A stretch of 64,000 bases of DNA, from NCBI RefSeq assembly GCF_004339745.1, contig NZ_SMGP01000002.1, positions 248,001 through 312,000 on the forward strand, written 5' to 3'. The position numbers were made by a program, and so were the translations under genes. Origin of the DNA: Paraburkholderia sp. BL9I2N2 (GTDB lineage: Bacteria; Pseudomonadota; Gammaproteobacteria; Burkholderiales; Burkholderiaceae). The stretch's first letter is position 1; the number at the start of each line of letters is the position of its first letter. The notes below the pieces were generated by a model. It did not search any database, was not told where the DNA came from, and worked only from the letters and a program-made list of their open reading frames with translations. Shown here piece by piece: positions 7,954 to 16,382 of the stretch.

Positions 7954-10341
7954 TCAATCTCCGTACGGTATCCAGATGTTCTTGACCTGCACGGCCTGGC
8001 GCAGAAACGGCCGGCCTTCGCTCGAACAATCGAACCATTCGAACTGGCGGCCGTGATCGACGAACGTCCGTTTCAGATTGCCGACCGATTCACGCTCGAC
8101 CAGCGTCGAATCCGCCGCGCTGCCGAAGCACCAGACCGCATCCACGTCGTCGTGTTTGACGAGCGCGGGCAGCAATGCGCCGCGTTCGCCCGTGACGATG
8201 TTCAGCACGCCGCCGGGCACGTCGGACGTCTCGGCCACCTGATAGAAGTCGGTGACCGTGAGCGGCGACGCCTCGCTCGGCAACACCACCACGCGATTGC
8301 CCATCGCCAGCGCGGGCGCCGCCAGCGAAACGAAGCCGAGCAGCGGCGCTTCGTCCGGGCAGGCAATGCCGATCACGCCGAGCGGCTCATGCATGGCCAG
8401 CGCGACACCACGCAACGGCGGCGTATGCACCGCGCCGTCGAACTTGTCGGCCCAAGCCGCGTAAGTGAAAAGACGCTGCACCGAGGCGTCCACTTCGGCA
8501 CGCGCTGAGGCTTCCGTCGCCCCGTTTCGCACCACGAGCTGGCGCACGAATTCGTCCGCGCGCACGGCCAGGTTTTCGGCCAGATAGAACAGCACTTGCG
8601 CGCGGTTATGCGTGCTCGCCTGCGACCACTTCTGCGCCGCGCGCGCCGCTTCGACCGCGTTACGGATGTCCTTGCGATTGCCCGCGGCCACTTCGCCAAC
8701 GGGCGTGCCGTCCGGCGCATGCACCGGCAGCGAATAGCCGCTATCAGGACGCGCCTGCTTGCCGCCGATAAAGAGTTTCGCGGTGCGATCGATCGACGTC
8801 ACGTTCGACAACGGATCGAGCGTGGCCGCGCTCTCCACGAGACGCGTCTTGCGACGCTCCGCAAGATTGAGCCAGGCTCGCGGTTTCAGATATTCGTAGA
8901 TGCCCTCACGTCCGCCTTCACGGCCATAACCCGATTCACGATAGCCGCCGAAGCCGACCGCCGCGTCGAACAGATTCGTCGCGTTGATCCAGACGACGCC
9001 GCTTGCGAGCCGCGGCGCAACATCGAGCGCGCGGCCGATGGTTTCGCTCCACACGCTCGCGGCGAGTCCATAACGCGAGTTGTTGGCGAGCGCGATCGCT
9101 TCATCGGGCGTGCGAAAGCTCATGGTCACCAACACCGGACCGAAGATTTCTTCCTGTGCCAGCGTGGAAGCCGGCGCCACGCCGGTGACGAGCGTCGGCG
9201 GATAAAAACAGCCGTTAGCAGGCATCGTCGTGTCAGGCGACTGCCACACCGAGCAGCCTTCACGGCGGCCGGTTTCCACCAGCGACTGAATGCGCTCGAG
9301 TTGCACCGGATCGACGATCGCGCCGAGGTCGATGCTCTTGTCGAGCGACGTGCCCACGCGCAGCGTCTCCATGCGCCGTTTCAGTTTGGCGATGAAACGC
9401 GCTTCGATGCCTTCCTGCACGAGCAGCCGCGAGCCCGCGCAACAGACCTGCCCCTGGTTGAACCAGATCGCGTCGACGACGCCTTCGACCGCGCCGTCCA
9501 GGTCCGCATCGTCGAAGACGATGAAGGGCGACTTGCCGCCCAGTTCGAGCGTCAGCGATTTGCCCGAACCGGCCGTGGCCGAACGGATCAGCCGGCCCAC
9601 TTCGGTGGAGCCGGTAAAGGCGATCTTGTCGACCTGCGGATGCTCGACCAACGCCGCGCCCGTGCGTCCGTCGCCCGTGACGACGTTCAGCACGCCGGCG
9701 GGCAAGCCCGCGCGATGCGCGAGTTCGGCGAACAGCAACGCGGTGAGCGGCGTGTATTCAGCAGGCTTCAACACGACGCAGTTGCCCGTGGCGATGGCCG
9801 GCGCGATCTTCCACGCGAGCATTAGCAGCGGGAAATTCCACGGCACGATCTGACCGACCACGCCGAGCGGCGCGTAATCTGCGAACTCGCTCGCCTGCAA
9901 CTGCGCCCACCCCGCGTGATGCAGGAAGTGACGCGCGACGAGCGGCACGTCGATGTCGCGCGTTTCGCGGATCGGCTTGCCGTTGTCGAGCGCTTCGAGC
10001 ACGGCAAAGAGCCGGCTATGACGCTGCACCATGCGCGCGAGCGCATACAGATGCCGCGCTCGTCCCGCGCCACCTAGCGCGAGCCAGCCCGGCTGCGCGG
10101 CGCGCGCGGCGGCCACCGCTGCGTCGATGTCGGCCGCGTCGCCCTGGGCGATCTCCGCGAGTTGCTCGCCCGTCGCGGGCGCGTGCGAGGCGAAGCGCTC
10201 ACCGGCCGCGGGCGCATGCCACACACCGCCGATGAAATGCCCGAAGCTGCCCTCATGCTGCGCCAGCCAGGCGCGCGCGGGTTGATCGTCCTCGGGTGCG
10301 GGACCGTACTCCATCGATGAAAAATACTCGGCTACGCTCAT
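7954..10341 (-). CDS. Aldehyde dehydrogenase fused to a second, truncated ALDH domain
   Basis: 795-residue protein with two aldehyde dehydrogenase modules. The first (about 40-490) is complete: IVPWNFPLLM, the NAD site FTGSTEVG, general base Glu266 in LELGGK and nucleophile Cys300 in NQGQVCCAGSR. The second (about 515-795) repeats the coenzyme-binding half (GVIGIACPDEAPLLG, GNRVVVLPSEASPLT, GGVLNIVTG) but ends before a catalytic Cys, so it should be non-catalytic. The gene lies 16 bases after deoC and before the kinase, so the likely substrate is the acetaldehyde released by DeoC, oxidised to acetate with NAD(P)+. Such double ALDHs occur in several Proteobacteria; the role of the second half is unknown to me. 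Confidence 0.83.
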   Translation of the reverse strand: MSVAEYFSSMEYGPAPEDDQPARAWLAQHEGSFGHFIGGVWHAPAAGERFASHAPATGEQLAEIAQGDAADIDAAVAAARAAQPGWLALGGAGRARHLYALARMVQRHSRLFAVLEALDNGKPIRETRDIDVPLVARHFLHHAGWAQLQASEFADYAPLGVVGQIVPWNFPLLMLAWKIAPAIATGNCVVLKPAEYTPLTALLFAELAHRAGLPAGVLNVVTGDGRTGAALVEHPQVDKIAFTGSTEVGRLIRSATAGSGKSLTLELGGKSPFIVFDDADLDGAVEGVVDAIWFNQGQVCCAGSRLLVQEGIEARFIAKLKRRMETLRVGTSLDKSIDLGAIVDPVQLERIQSLVETGRREGCSVWQSPDTTMPANGCFYPPTLVTGVAPASTLAQEEIFGPVLVTMSFRTPDEAIALANNSRYGLAASVWSETIGRALDVAPRLASGVVWINATNLFDAAVGFGGYRESGYGREGGREGIYEYLKPRAWLNLAERRKTRLVESAATLDPLSNVTSIDRTAKLFIGGKQARPDSGYSLPVHAPDGTPVGEVAAGNRKDIRNAVEAARAAQKWSQASTHNRAQVLFYLAENLAVRADEFVRQLVVRNGATEASARAEVDASVQRLFTYAAWADKFDGAVHTPPLRGVALAMHEPLGVIGIACPDEAPLLGFVSLAAPALAMGNRVVVLPSEASPLTVTDFYQVAETSDVPGGVLNIVTGERGALLPALVKHDDVDAVWCFGSAADSTLVERESVGNLKRTFVDHGRQFEWFDCSSEGRPFLRQAVQVKNIWIPYGD

Positions 10342-10357
10342 GGGATCGGTCTTCTGT

Positions 10358-11368
10358 TCAGGCTACGGGGTGACGGTTGAAAGCGGAGTAACGCCCGCTC
10401 ACGTAATGTTCGAGCTGGCGTTCGATATCGGCCAGCAGGCTCGATGCGCCAATGCGGAAGAGCTCCGGTTCGAGCCACGCGCGGCCGAGTTCTTCTTTCA
10501 TCAGGATCTGATACGACAGCACCGACTTCGCAGTCGATACGCCGCCCGCCGGCTTGAAGCCGATCAGCACGCCGGTGCGCTCCTGGTATTCGCGGATCAT
10601 GCGCACCATCACGAGCGACACGTCCAGCGTCGCGTTGACGCCTTCCTTGCCGGTGGATGTCTTGATGAAGTCGGCGCCGGCCATCATGCAGACCATCGAC
10701 GCGCGCGCCACGTTCGACAGCGTGCGGATGTCGCCGGTGGCGAGAATGGTCTTCAGATGCGCCGCGCCGCAAGCCGTGCGGAAGTCGCGCACTTCGTCGT
10801 AGAGCGCCTGCCAGTTGCCGGTGAGCACATATTCACGCGTGACGACGATGTCGATTTCCTGCGCGCCGTCCGCGACCGACGCTTCGATCTCTTTCAGCTT
10901 CAACGGATGCGGGATCAGGCCGGCGGGAAAACCCGTCGATACCGCCGCAACCGGAATGCCGCTGCCGTGCAGCGCGTCGACCGCCGCCGCGACGAACCGG
11001 TGATACACGCACACCGCGCCCGTCGTGATGCCTTGCGGTGCGATGCCGAGCGCTTCGAGCAGATCGGCGCGCACCGGTTGGCGCGCTTTTGCGCAGAGCC
11101 GGCGCACGCGGCCTTCGGTGTCGTCGCCGTTGAGCGTGGTGAGGTCGATGCAGGTGACGGCTTTGAGCAGCCAGGCCGCCTGCGCGTCTTTCTTCACGCT
11201 GCGGCGCGTGCCGAGCGTGGCGGTGCGCCGTTCCACCGCCGACTGATTGACGCGCAGGCCGTCGAGCCAGGACGCGTCGAACGGCATACCCGGATTGCGC
11301 TCGGGATGGACGATCGGTGTGCCGCGCAGCGCGACGACCGAGGAAGACTGCAATGGGGCTTCTGGCAT
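10358..11368 (-). CDS. deoC: Deoxyribose-phosphate aldolase
   Basis: 336-residue class I aldolase cleaving 2-deoxy-D-ribose 5-phosphate to glyceraldehyde 3-phosphate and acetaldehyde. The catalytic triad is visible: Asp173 in EIDIVVTR, Schiff-base Lys236 in GADFIKTSTGK and Lys272 in IGFKPAGGV. It is longer than E. coli DeoC (about 259) because of an N-terminal extension of roughly 60 residues, common in the longer DeoC subfamily. It is the first gene of the minus-strand operon. A DeoR-like operator lies about 70 bases before its start, which argues for induction by deoxyribose compounds. The stop is followed after 16 bases by the aldehyde dehydrogenase that would handle its acetaldehyde. Confidence 0.95.
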   Translation of the reverse strand: MPEAPLQSSSVVALRGTPIVHPERNPGMPFDASWLDGLRVNQSAVERRTATLGTRRSVKKDAQAAWLLKAVTCIDLTTLNGDDTEGRVRRLCAKARQPVRADLLEALGIAPQGITTGAVCVYHRFVAAAVDALHGSGIPVAAVSTGFPAGLIPHPLKLKEIEASVADGAQEIDIVVTREYVLTGNWQALYDEVRDFRTACGAAHLKTILATGDIRTLSNVARASMVCMMAGADFIKTSTGKEGVNATLDVSLVMVRMIREYQERTGVLIGFKPAGGVSTAKSVLSYQILMKEELGRAWLEPELFRIGASSLLADIERQLEHYVSGRYSAFNRHPVA

Positions 11369-11438
11369 AAGACATCCGAAAATATGATGCGACGCACAAC
11401 AGCCGCCGACAATTTGTTCGCACTTATGCTACAACGAT

Positions 11439-11454
11439 TGATAGAATCATAACA
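11439..11454. promoter_or_regulatory. DeoR operator-like palindrome between deoC and the second ABC operon
   Basis: On the deoC strand the site reads TGTTATGATTCTATCA, 13 of 16 positions identical to the E. coli DeoR operator. It is nearly the same as the site before deoR (CTTGTTAT-R-ATTCT shared). Two further inverted repeats flank it: AACGATTG (11433-11440) with CAATCGTT (11466-11473), and TTGTTCG (11414-11420) with CGAACAA (11477-11483). The 251-base region is divergent, so both operons could be controlled from it. Confidence 0.65.
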
Positions 11455-11619
11455 AGCTTTGCGAGCAATCGTTACACGAACAACCGCTGAAGCCCGGCGA
11501 AGGCCCGTGAATGTTATTGACGCACCATATTCATGATGCGAAGATCACAACACGGTTTCGGCCGGCTAGCGTGATACAAAGAAAAGAATTTCGTCGCGTG
11601 GACGAAGGAGACATGCCAG

Positions 11620-13236
11620 ATGAGTGAGCCGGTTGCGGTCGCGGCCGCGTCATCGCCTCAGGTTCCATTGATCCGTGTTGCGGGCGTCACCAAGCGATTT
11701 GGCGGCGTGCAAGCGCTGCGCGGCGTCGACCTCGAAGTGTTGCCCGGCGAAGTCCACGCCCTGCTGGGCGAAAACGGCGCGGGCAAATCCACACTGATCA
11801 AGATCCTCAGCGGCGTGCATGCGTACGACGACGGCGTCATCGAAATCGCCGGCCAGGCAGTGGCGTTCGACTCGCCGGCGCAATCGCGTGATGCGGGTGT
11901 CGCCGTGGTCTACCAGGATCTGAGTCTCGTCGAATCGCTGTCGGTCGGCGCCAATCTCATGTTGGGCCGCGAGCCGCGCACGCGTCTGGGCTTCGTGAAG
12001 AACCGCCAGCTCATGGCCACGGTCGGCGAGTTTTTGCGCTCGCATGGCATTCCGCTCGATCCGAAAGTGCCGGTCGGCTCGCTGCCCTTCGCCTACCGGC
12101 AAATGACCGAGATCTGCAAGGCCCTGATGGGCGAAGTGCGCGTGCTGATTCTCGACGAACCCACTTCCGCGCTGACCGGCGGCGAAGAGCAGATTCTGTT
12201 CGACGCGATCCGCGCGGTCACGGCTCGCGGCGTCGGCGTGATCTATGTGACGCATCGGTTGAACGAGGTGTTCCGGATTTCGCAGCGCGTCACCGTGTTT
12301 CGTGACGGCGCGAATGCCGGCACGTTCACGACGGCGCAAACGGATATGAAGCAACTGGTGGCGGCCATCGTCGGTCCCGCTCATGCCGCGTTGCAGGCAC
12401 GGCAGAAAACAGCGGTGGGCGATGGAGCGGTTGCCGCAGCCGCAAGCACTGCGGCGACCTCCGAAGAAGCGTCCAATGCCGGCGCTGCGCCCGTGCTCAA
12501 GTTATCGAACGTCAGCAACGACCGCCTGCATCACATCGACCTGGTGCTTCGCCGCGGCGAAGTCCACGGACTCGCGGGATTGATCGGCAGCGGCCGCACC
12601 GAGATTCTGCAAACCATCTTCGGCCTTCGCTCCGTCGACTCCGGCGCCATCGAGATCGACGGTCGAACGCGTGCCCGCATCACGCCCGCCGAGGCCATTC
12701 AACTCGGCGTGGCGCTGGTGCCCGAAGACCGCCATCTCGAAGGGCTCGTGCTCGACCATTCGATCGAACGCAACCTGACGCTGCCGCGCTTGCCGCATTT
12801 TTCCCGCTGGGGATGGCTGCGCAGCCAGGCCGCCGTTCAGCAGGCGAAGCGCTCCATGAAAGAGCTGGCCGTCAAGGCGCCCAACTCCTCCACCGCGGTC
12901 AAGTTTTTATCCGGCGGCAATCAGCAGAAAGTGGTCTTCGCGAAGTGGAACCATCCGCGCCCCAAGCTGCTCATGCTCGACGAGCCGACCGTCGGCGTGG
13001 ATGTCGGCGCGCGCGAGGAAATCTACGGCGTGGTGAGCGACGCCGCGCAGGCGGGCACCGGCGTGCTCATCGTGTCGTCGGACCTCGACGAACTCCTGCG
13101 CCTGTGCGACCGGATTTCGATTGTCGCGGACGGCTGCATTGTCAACACCGTCGAGCGCGCCGAACTCGCCAACGCCGAAGCGCTGCATCACCTGATCCAA
13201 CTTTCCCGTTCTTCCCTCGAGGCGCCCGCAACATGA
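11620..13236 (+). CDS. Second sugar ABC transporter ATPase (RbsA type)
   Basis: 538-residue ATPase with two nucleotide-binding domains. Domain 1 has GENGAGKST, a signature region PFAYRQMTEICKAL that lacks the canonical LSGG, and LILDEPTSALTGG. Domain 2 has GLIGSGRTEILQ, FLSGGNQQKVVFAKW and LMLDEPTVGVDVG. The two are joined by an Ala-rich linker near residues 265-290. It begins an operon divergent from deoC, and its stop overlaps the permease start (ATGA). The gene shares the intergenic region that holds the DeoR-like operator, so it may be part of the same regulon. The sugar it energises is unknown; ribose-like or nucleoside-derived is a guess from context. Confidence 0.87.
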   Translation: MSEPVAVAAASSPQVPLIRVAGVTKRFGGVQALRGVDLEVLPGEVHALLGENGAGKSTLIKILSGVHAYDDGVIEIAGQAVAFDSPAQSRDAGVAVVYQDLSLVESLSVGANLMLGREPRTRLGFVKNRQLMATVGEFLRSHGIPLDPKVPVGSLPFAYRQMTEICKALMGEVRVLILDEPTSALTGGEEQILFDAIRAVTARGVGVIYVTHRLNEVFRISQRVTVFRDGANAGTFTTAQTDMKQLVAAIVGPAHAALQARQKTAVGDGAVAAAASTAATSEEASNAGAAPVLKLSNVSNDRLHHIDLVLRRGEVHGLAGLIGSGRTEILQTIFGLRSVDSGAIEIDGRTRARITPAEAIQLGVALVPEDRHLEGLVLDHSIERNLTLPRLPHFSRWGWLRSQAAVQQAKRSMKELAVKAPNSSTAVKFLSGGNQQKVVFAKWNHPRPKLLMLDEPTVGVDVGAREEIYGVVSDAAQAGTGVLIVSSDLDELLRLCDRISIVADGCIVNTVERAELANAEALHHLIQLSRSSLEAPAT

Positions 13237-14235
13237 ATGAATCTGTCTCGCCGCTGACGGCCGAACGGCAGGCATCGCCGCCGCAGAAAAGCCGTATGCG
13301 GCGCATCGCGCAAGCCCTGCTGCAAGGCGACCGACCCTATGCGCTGTATGCCGCGTTCGCGATTCTGCTGGTGGTGTTCAGCTTCGCGTCGCCGTGGTTC
13401 TTATCCATCGACAACTTCCTGAATATCGGCCGGCAAACCGCGCTGGTCTCGATCATCGCGATCGGCATGACCTTCGTGATCATTGCGCGGCAGATCGATC
13501 TGTCGGTCGGCTCGACGCTGGCGCTCTCGGGCATGTCCGCGGCGCTCGCCATGGCGTATGTGGGCAACAACTGGGTCATCGGCGCGATTGCCGGCATCGG
13601 CACCGGCGCGATCGTCGGCGCGATCAATGGGATCGTGACCACGCGGGTCAATATTCCTTCGTTTCTCGTCACGCTCGGCACCCTGAGCGCCGCGCGCGGA
13701 CTCGCGCTGATGGTCACGACCACCAAGCCCGTGATCATCGACAACGACTCGTTCATCTCGATCTTTGGCGAGGGCGATATTTTCGGCGTGCCGGTGCCGA
13801 TCATCTGGACGCTGCTCGCCGTGATCGCCGGCATTCTGCTGCTGCACTACAGCGTGTTCGGCCGGCAGATCTACGCGGCGGGCGGCAATCCGACGGCGGC
13901 GCTCTATTCGGGCATCAACACGCGGCGCGTGACCACCCTCGCCTTCATTCTCACCGGCATGCTGGCCGGACTCGCCGCGCTCGTGCTCTCGGCGCGCTCG
14001 CACGCGGCGCGGCCCGATGTCGTGCAAGGCATGGAGGCTGGATGTGATTGCCTCCGTCACGCTCGGCGGCTGCAGTCTGTTCGGCGGCCGCGGCTTCGTG
14101 CTGGGGACGCTGCTCGGCAGTCTGATCATCGGCACGCTCAATAACGGGCTGGTGCTGCTCGGTGTGAGCTCGTCGCTGCAACTGGTGATCAAAGGCGTGA
14201 TCATCGTCGCGGCGGTTGCCTTCACCAGGAAGTAG
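13233..14235 (+). pseudogene. Sugar ABC transporter permease (RbsC type) with a 1-base frameshift
   Basis: 333-codon permease of the BPD_transp_2 family (IARQIDLSVGSTLALSGM, NIPSFLVTLGTLSAARGLAL). The frame is broken near 14034-14037: after QGME the expected LDVIASVTLGGCSLFGGRG appears only in the next frame, because GAG-CTG-GAT reads GAGGCTGGAT. Removing one G restores a full-length protein ending VAAVAFTRK at 14235. As written, the last 66 residues, including the conserved LGG...FGGRG motif, are lost and the channel should not work. The rest is unblemished, so a sequencing/assembly indel or a very recent mutation are the two options. ATG 13233 overlaps the ATPase stop. Confidence 0.85.
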
Positions 14236-14302
14236 GCAAGAATCAGAGTAGTTCGGACGTGAAGACGCGAAGCACAGACATGAAGACCAACGGAGGAGAA
14301 AC

Positions 14303-15448
14303 ATGAAACAACGTCGTGGCTCAAGAATAGCGTTAGCCAGTGTCGTGGCGGCGGCCGCCGCCGCTTGTCTGGCTTCCTCGGGCGCTTACGCGCAATGCGT
14401 AACCAGCCTGCCTGCGGGATCGATCGGACCGAAGACGATTGTCGGGCAAGGACCGAACGGCGAAAAAGCCGCCTCGGTGGATGCCGTGAAGCTGACCGAC
14501 GCCGACATCGCCAAGATCAAAGCCGGCAAGTTCAAGGTCGGCATTTCGATGCAGACCATGAATCTCGACTGGTCGCAACTGCAGGTGGCGGGCATCACCG
14601 ATACGCTGAAGAAGTACGGCGTGGAAGTGATCGGCACGGCGTCGGCCGAATATCAGGTGGACAAGCAGATCGCCGATATCGAGAACACGATCCAGCGCCA
14701 CCCGAACGGCATCATCTCGATTCCGGTCGACGGTACGGCGACGGCCGCCACCTACAAGAAAGTGTCCGCGGCCGGCATCAAGCTCGTGTTCATGGACAAC
14801 GTGCCGACCGGCCTGAAGCATCCGGAGGAATACTCGGCGATGATCTCGGCGGACAGCGAAGGCAACGGCCAGATCGCCGCCAAAGTGCTTGCCTCGTGCG
14901 TGCCGCAAGGCGCGACGGTCGGGCTCGTGAATTTCGGCGTGGATTACTTCAGCACGACGGAGCGGACCAAGGCCGTCAACGACTGGCTGAAGAAAAACCG
15001 TCCGGACATCAAGATCAAGCAGGTCGCTTTCACGGACCCGTCCAAAGTCGGGCAGATCGCGGGCGACTTCCTCACCGGCAATCCTGACGTGAAGGGTCTG
15101 TTCGCCGTCTGGGATCAGCCGGCGCTGGATACGCTCACGTCGATGCGCGCGCAAGGCGTGAATATCCCCATGACGACGGTCGATCTGGGACTTCAATCCG
15201 CGATCGAAATCGCCAAGGGCGGACCGTTGAAGGCCACCGGCTCGCAGCGTCCGTACGATCAAGGCGTCGCCGAGGCGATGGCGATGATGAAGGCGCTGAT
15301 CGGCCAGACGCCGCCGGCATGGATCGGCGTGCAATCGTTGCCGGTGATTCAGTCGAACGTGCTCGAGTCTTATAAGACCGTGTTCAAGAAAGATCCGCCG
15401 CCGCAACTGGCCGAGGCGTGCAAGAAGGCCGCGCCGGCTTGCGGTTGA
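14303..15448 (+). CDS. Sugar ABC transporter periplasmic binding protein (second system)
   Basis: 381-residue periplasmic binding protein of the ribose/LsrB class with a Sec signal peptide (cleavage near SGAYAQ, residue about 31). The mature protein contains KFKVGISMQTMNLDWSQLQVAGI, IENTIQRHPNGIISIPVDGTAT and LFAVWDQPALDTLTSMRAQG, typical of the two-lobe fold. Three cysteines near the C-terminus and in the middle could form disulphides. GGAGG lies before the ATG. It is the last gene of the ATPase-permease-binding protein operon. Ligand unknown; the deoC/DeoR neighbourhood suggests a pentose or nucleoside. Confidence 0.85.
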   Translation: MKQRRGSRIALASVVAAAAAACLASSGAYAQCVTSLPAGSIGPKTIVGQGPNGEKAASVDAVKLTDADIAKIKAGKFKVGISMQTMNLDWSQLQVAGITDTLKKYGVEVIGTASAEYQVDKQIADIENTIQRHPNGIISIPVDGTATAATYKKVSAAGIKLVFMDNVPTGLKHPEEYSAMISADSEGNGQIAAKVLASCVPQGATVGLVNFGVDYFSTTERTKAVNDWLKKNRPDIKIKQVAFTDPSKVGQIAGDFLTGNPDVKGLFAVWDQPALDTLTSMRAQGVNIPMTTVDLGLQSAIEIAKGGPLKATGSQRPYDQGVAEAMAMMKALIGQTPPAWIGVQSLPVIQSNVLESYKTVFKKDPPPQLAEACKKAAPACG

Positions 15449-15497
15449 GGCGGGCGAGCCGCACTTCGTCATCGCGCTGTTCTCCTTCAGCTTCCGA

Positions 15498-15520
15498 ACG
15501 CCGGCGCGACCAGCCGGCGT
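15498..15520 (+). terminator. Stem-loop after the second ABC operon
   Basis: Perfect 8-bp inverted repeat ACGCCGGC / GCCGGCGT with a 7-base loop, 50 bases after the binding-protein stop. There is no T-run, so it is a 3'-end stabilising structure or a weak terminator rather than a classical one. Confidence 0.4.
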
Positions 15521-15578
15521 CGGGCGCGAATCCTGCTACTCGATAGACCTACTACGTCGACTCGAACTAGGAGAAAAG

Positions 15579-15749
15579 ATGACCCTGCTCATATATCTGG
15601 TTGGCTGGATCATTCTGATCGGCGGCGTGTCCTGGGGATTGATGGCCATGCACGTCGCTCAACATACGATCGCCATCGTGGCGGTCATTCTGCTCGGCGT
15701 CGCGGTCATTACCGGCGCAACGCGGGCGCGCAACCGCGACCGTTCGTAG
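15579..15749 (+). CDS. Small two-TM membrane protein
   Basis: 56-residue protein with a good ribosome site (AGGAG, 15569-15573) six bases before the ATG. Two hydrophobic segments (LLIYLVGWIILIGGVSWGLMAM and TIAIVAVILLGVAVITGA) are joined by a short polar turn. The basic tail RARNRDRS suggests a cytoplasmic C-terminus. I do not recognise a named family. It stands alone between the ABC operon and a convergent DUF4148 gene, so context gives no function. Confidence 0.6.
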   Translation: MTLLIYLVGWIILIGGVSWGLMAMHVAQHTIAIVAVILLGVAVITGATRARNRDRS

Positions 15750-15791
15750 CGTCAGCAACCGGTCGCCGGCGGGGAACCGGACCGTCCCACC

Positions 15792-16079
15792 TCAATTCGA
15801 AGCCGGTTCCCCCTGCGTTGCCGGCATCTGCGCCGTGCGCGCCGCAGCGGCGTCATCCGTGCCGTGCCGAATCGCATAGATCTCCCGATTTCGCGCCACT
15901 TCGGTGGCCGACGGCGGATAGTCGTTTTTGCTTGACGGCACCAAACCTTCAGCCTGTGCCTGCTGCAACTGCGCCATCACATCGGCGCGCGTCAGCCCAG
16001 ATGGACTCGTTTGCGCAAAGGCATTCGCGCCGAACACCAGGCTAAGTGCGGTGACGGCAACAGCGGTAAGCAATTTCAT
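15792..16079 (-). CDS. DUF4148 family exported protein
   Basis: 95-residue protein with a signal peptide (MKLLTAVAVTALSLVFGANAFAQ) and a DUF4148-type core, SGLTRADVMAQLQQAQAEGLVPSSKNDYPPSATEVARNREIYAIR. This family is strongly expanded in Burkholderia and relatives and has no known biochemical role. I chose the inner ATG at 16079, preceded by GGAGAGAC and followed directly by the signal peptide. It is transcribed divergently from the RND pump across a region with two copies of a response-regulator-like box, so it may belong to the same regulon. Confidence 0.8.
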   Translation of the reverse strand: MKLLTAVAVTALSLVFGANAFAQTSPSGLTRADVMAQLQQAQAEGLVPSSKNDYPPSATEVARNREIYAIRHGTDDAAAARTAQMPATQGEPASN

Positions 16080-16168
16080 GATGTCTCTCCGGGTTAGGGG
16101 CAAGCAATGCGTGGCCTGAACCACGCTTGCCATTCTTGTCATTTCCCCTGTCGAAGCACTGACCTGCC

Positions 16169-16186
16169 GATTACCGTTTTGTTATC
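16169..16186. promoter_or_regulatory. Putative response-regulator box 1
   Basis: GATTACCGTTTTGTTATC fits GATTAC-N6-GTWATS. With box 2 it forms a near-perfect 17-base inverted repeat across about 58 bases. It lies before the DUF4148 gene. The same pattern occurs before the response-regulator gene at 24684-24701. Confidence 0.55.
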
Positions 16187-16242
16187 TACGCGCGCCTGAA
16201 GACACGCGACGCCACGTCCCGGCGCATTCGCATCAGCGCCTA

Positions 16243-16260
16243 CATAACAGAACGGTAATC
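16243..16260. promoter_or_regulatory. Putative response-regulator box 2
   Basis: On the minus strand GATTACCGTTCTGTTATG, again GATTAC-N6-GTWATS; it differs from box 1 at two of 18 positions. It lies about 120 bases before the RND pump start, where a PhoB/OmpR-type activator could act. Confidence 0.55.
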
Positions 16261-16382
16261 TAGCCGACGGCAGCCCGTCAGCGCCGCCACGCCACACTCC
16301 TGAATCACGAAGCCCGCGTCACGCGCCCCCCGCAGCACTGCATCGACGCGTGCCTCCATCGGCCTTTTTTCAGGAATCCGTC

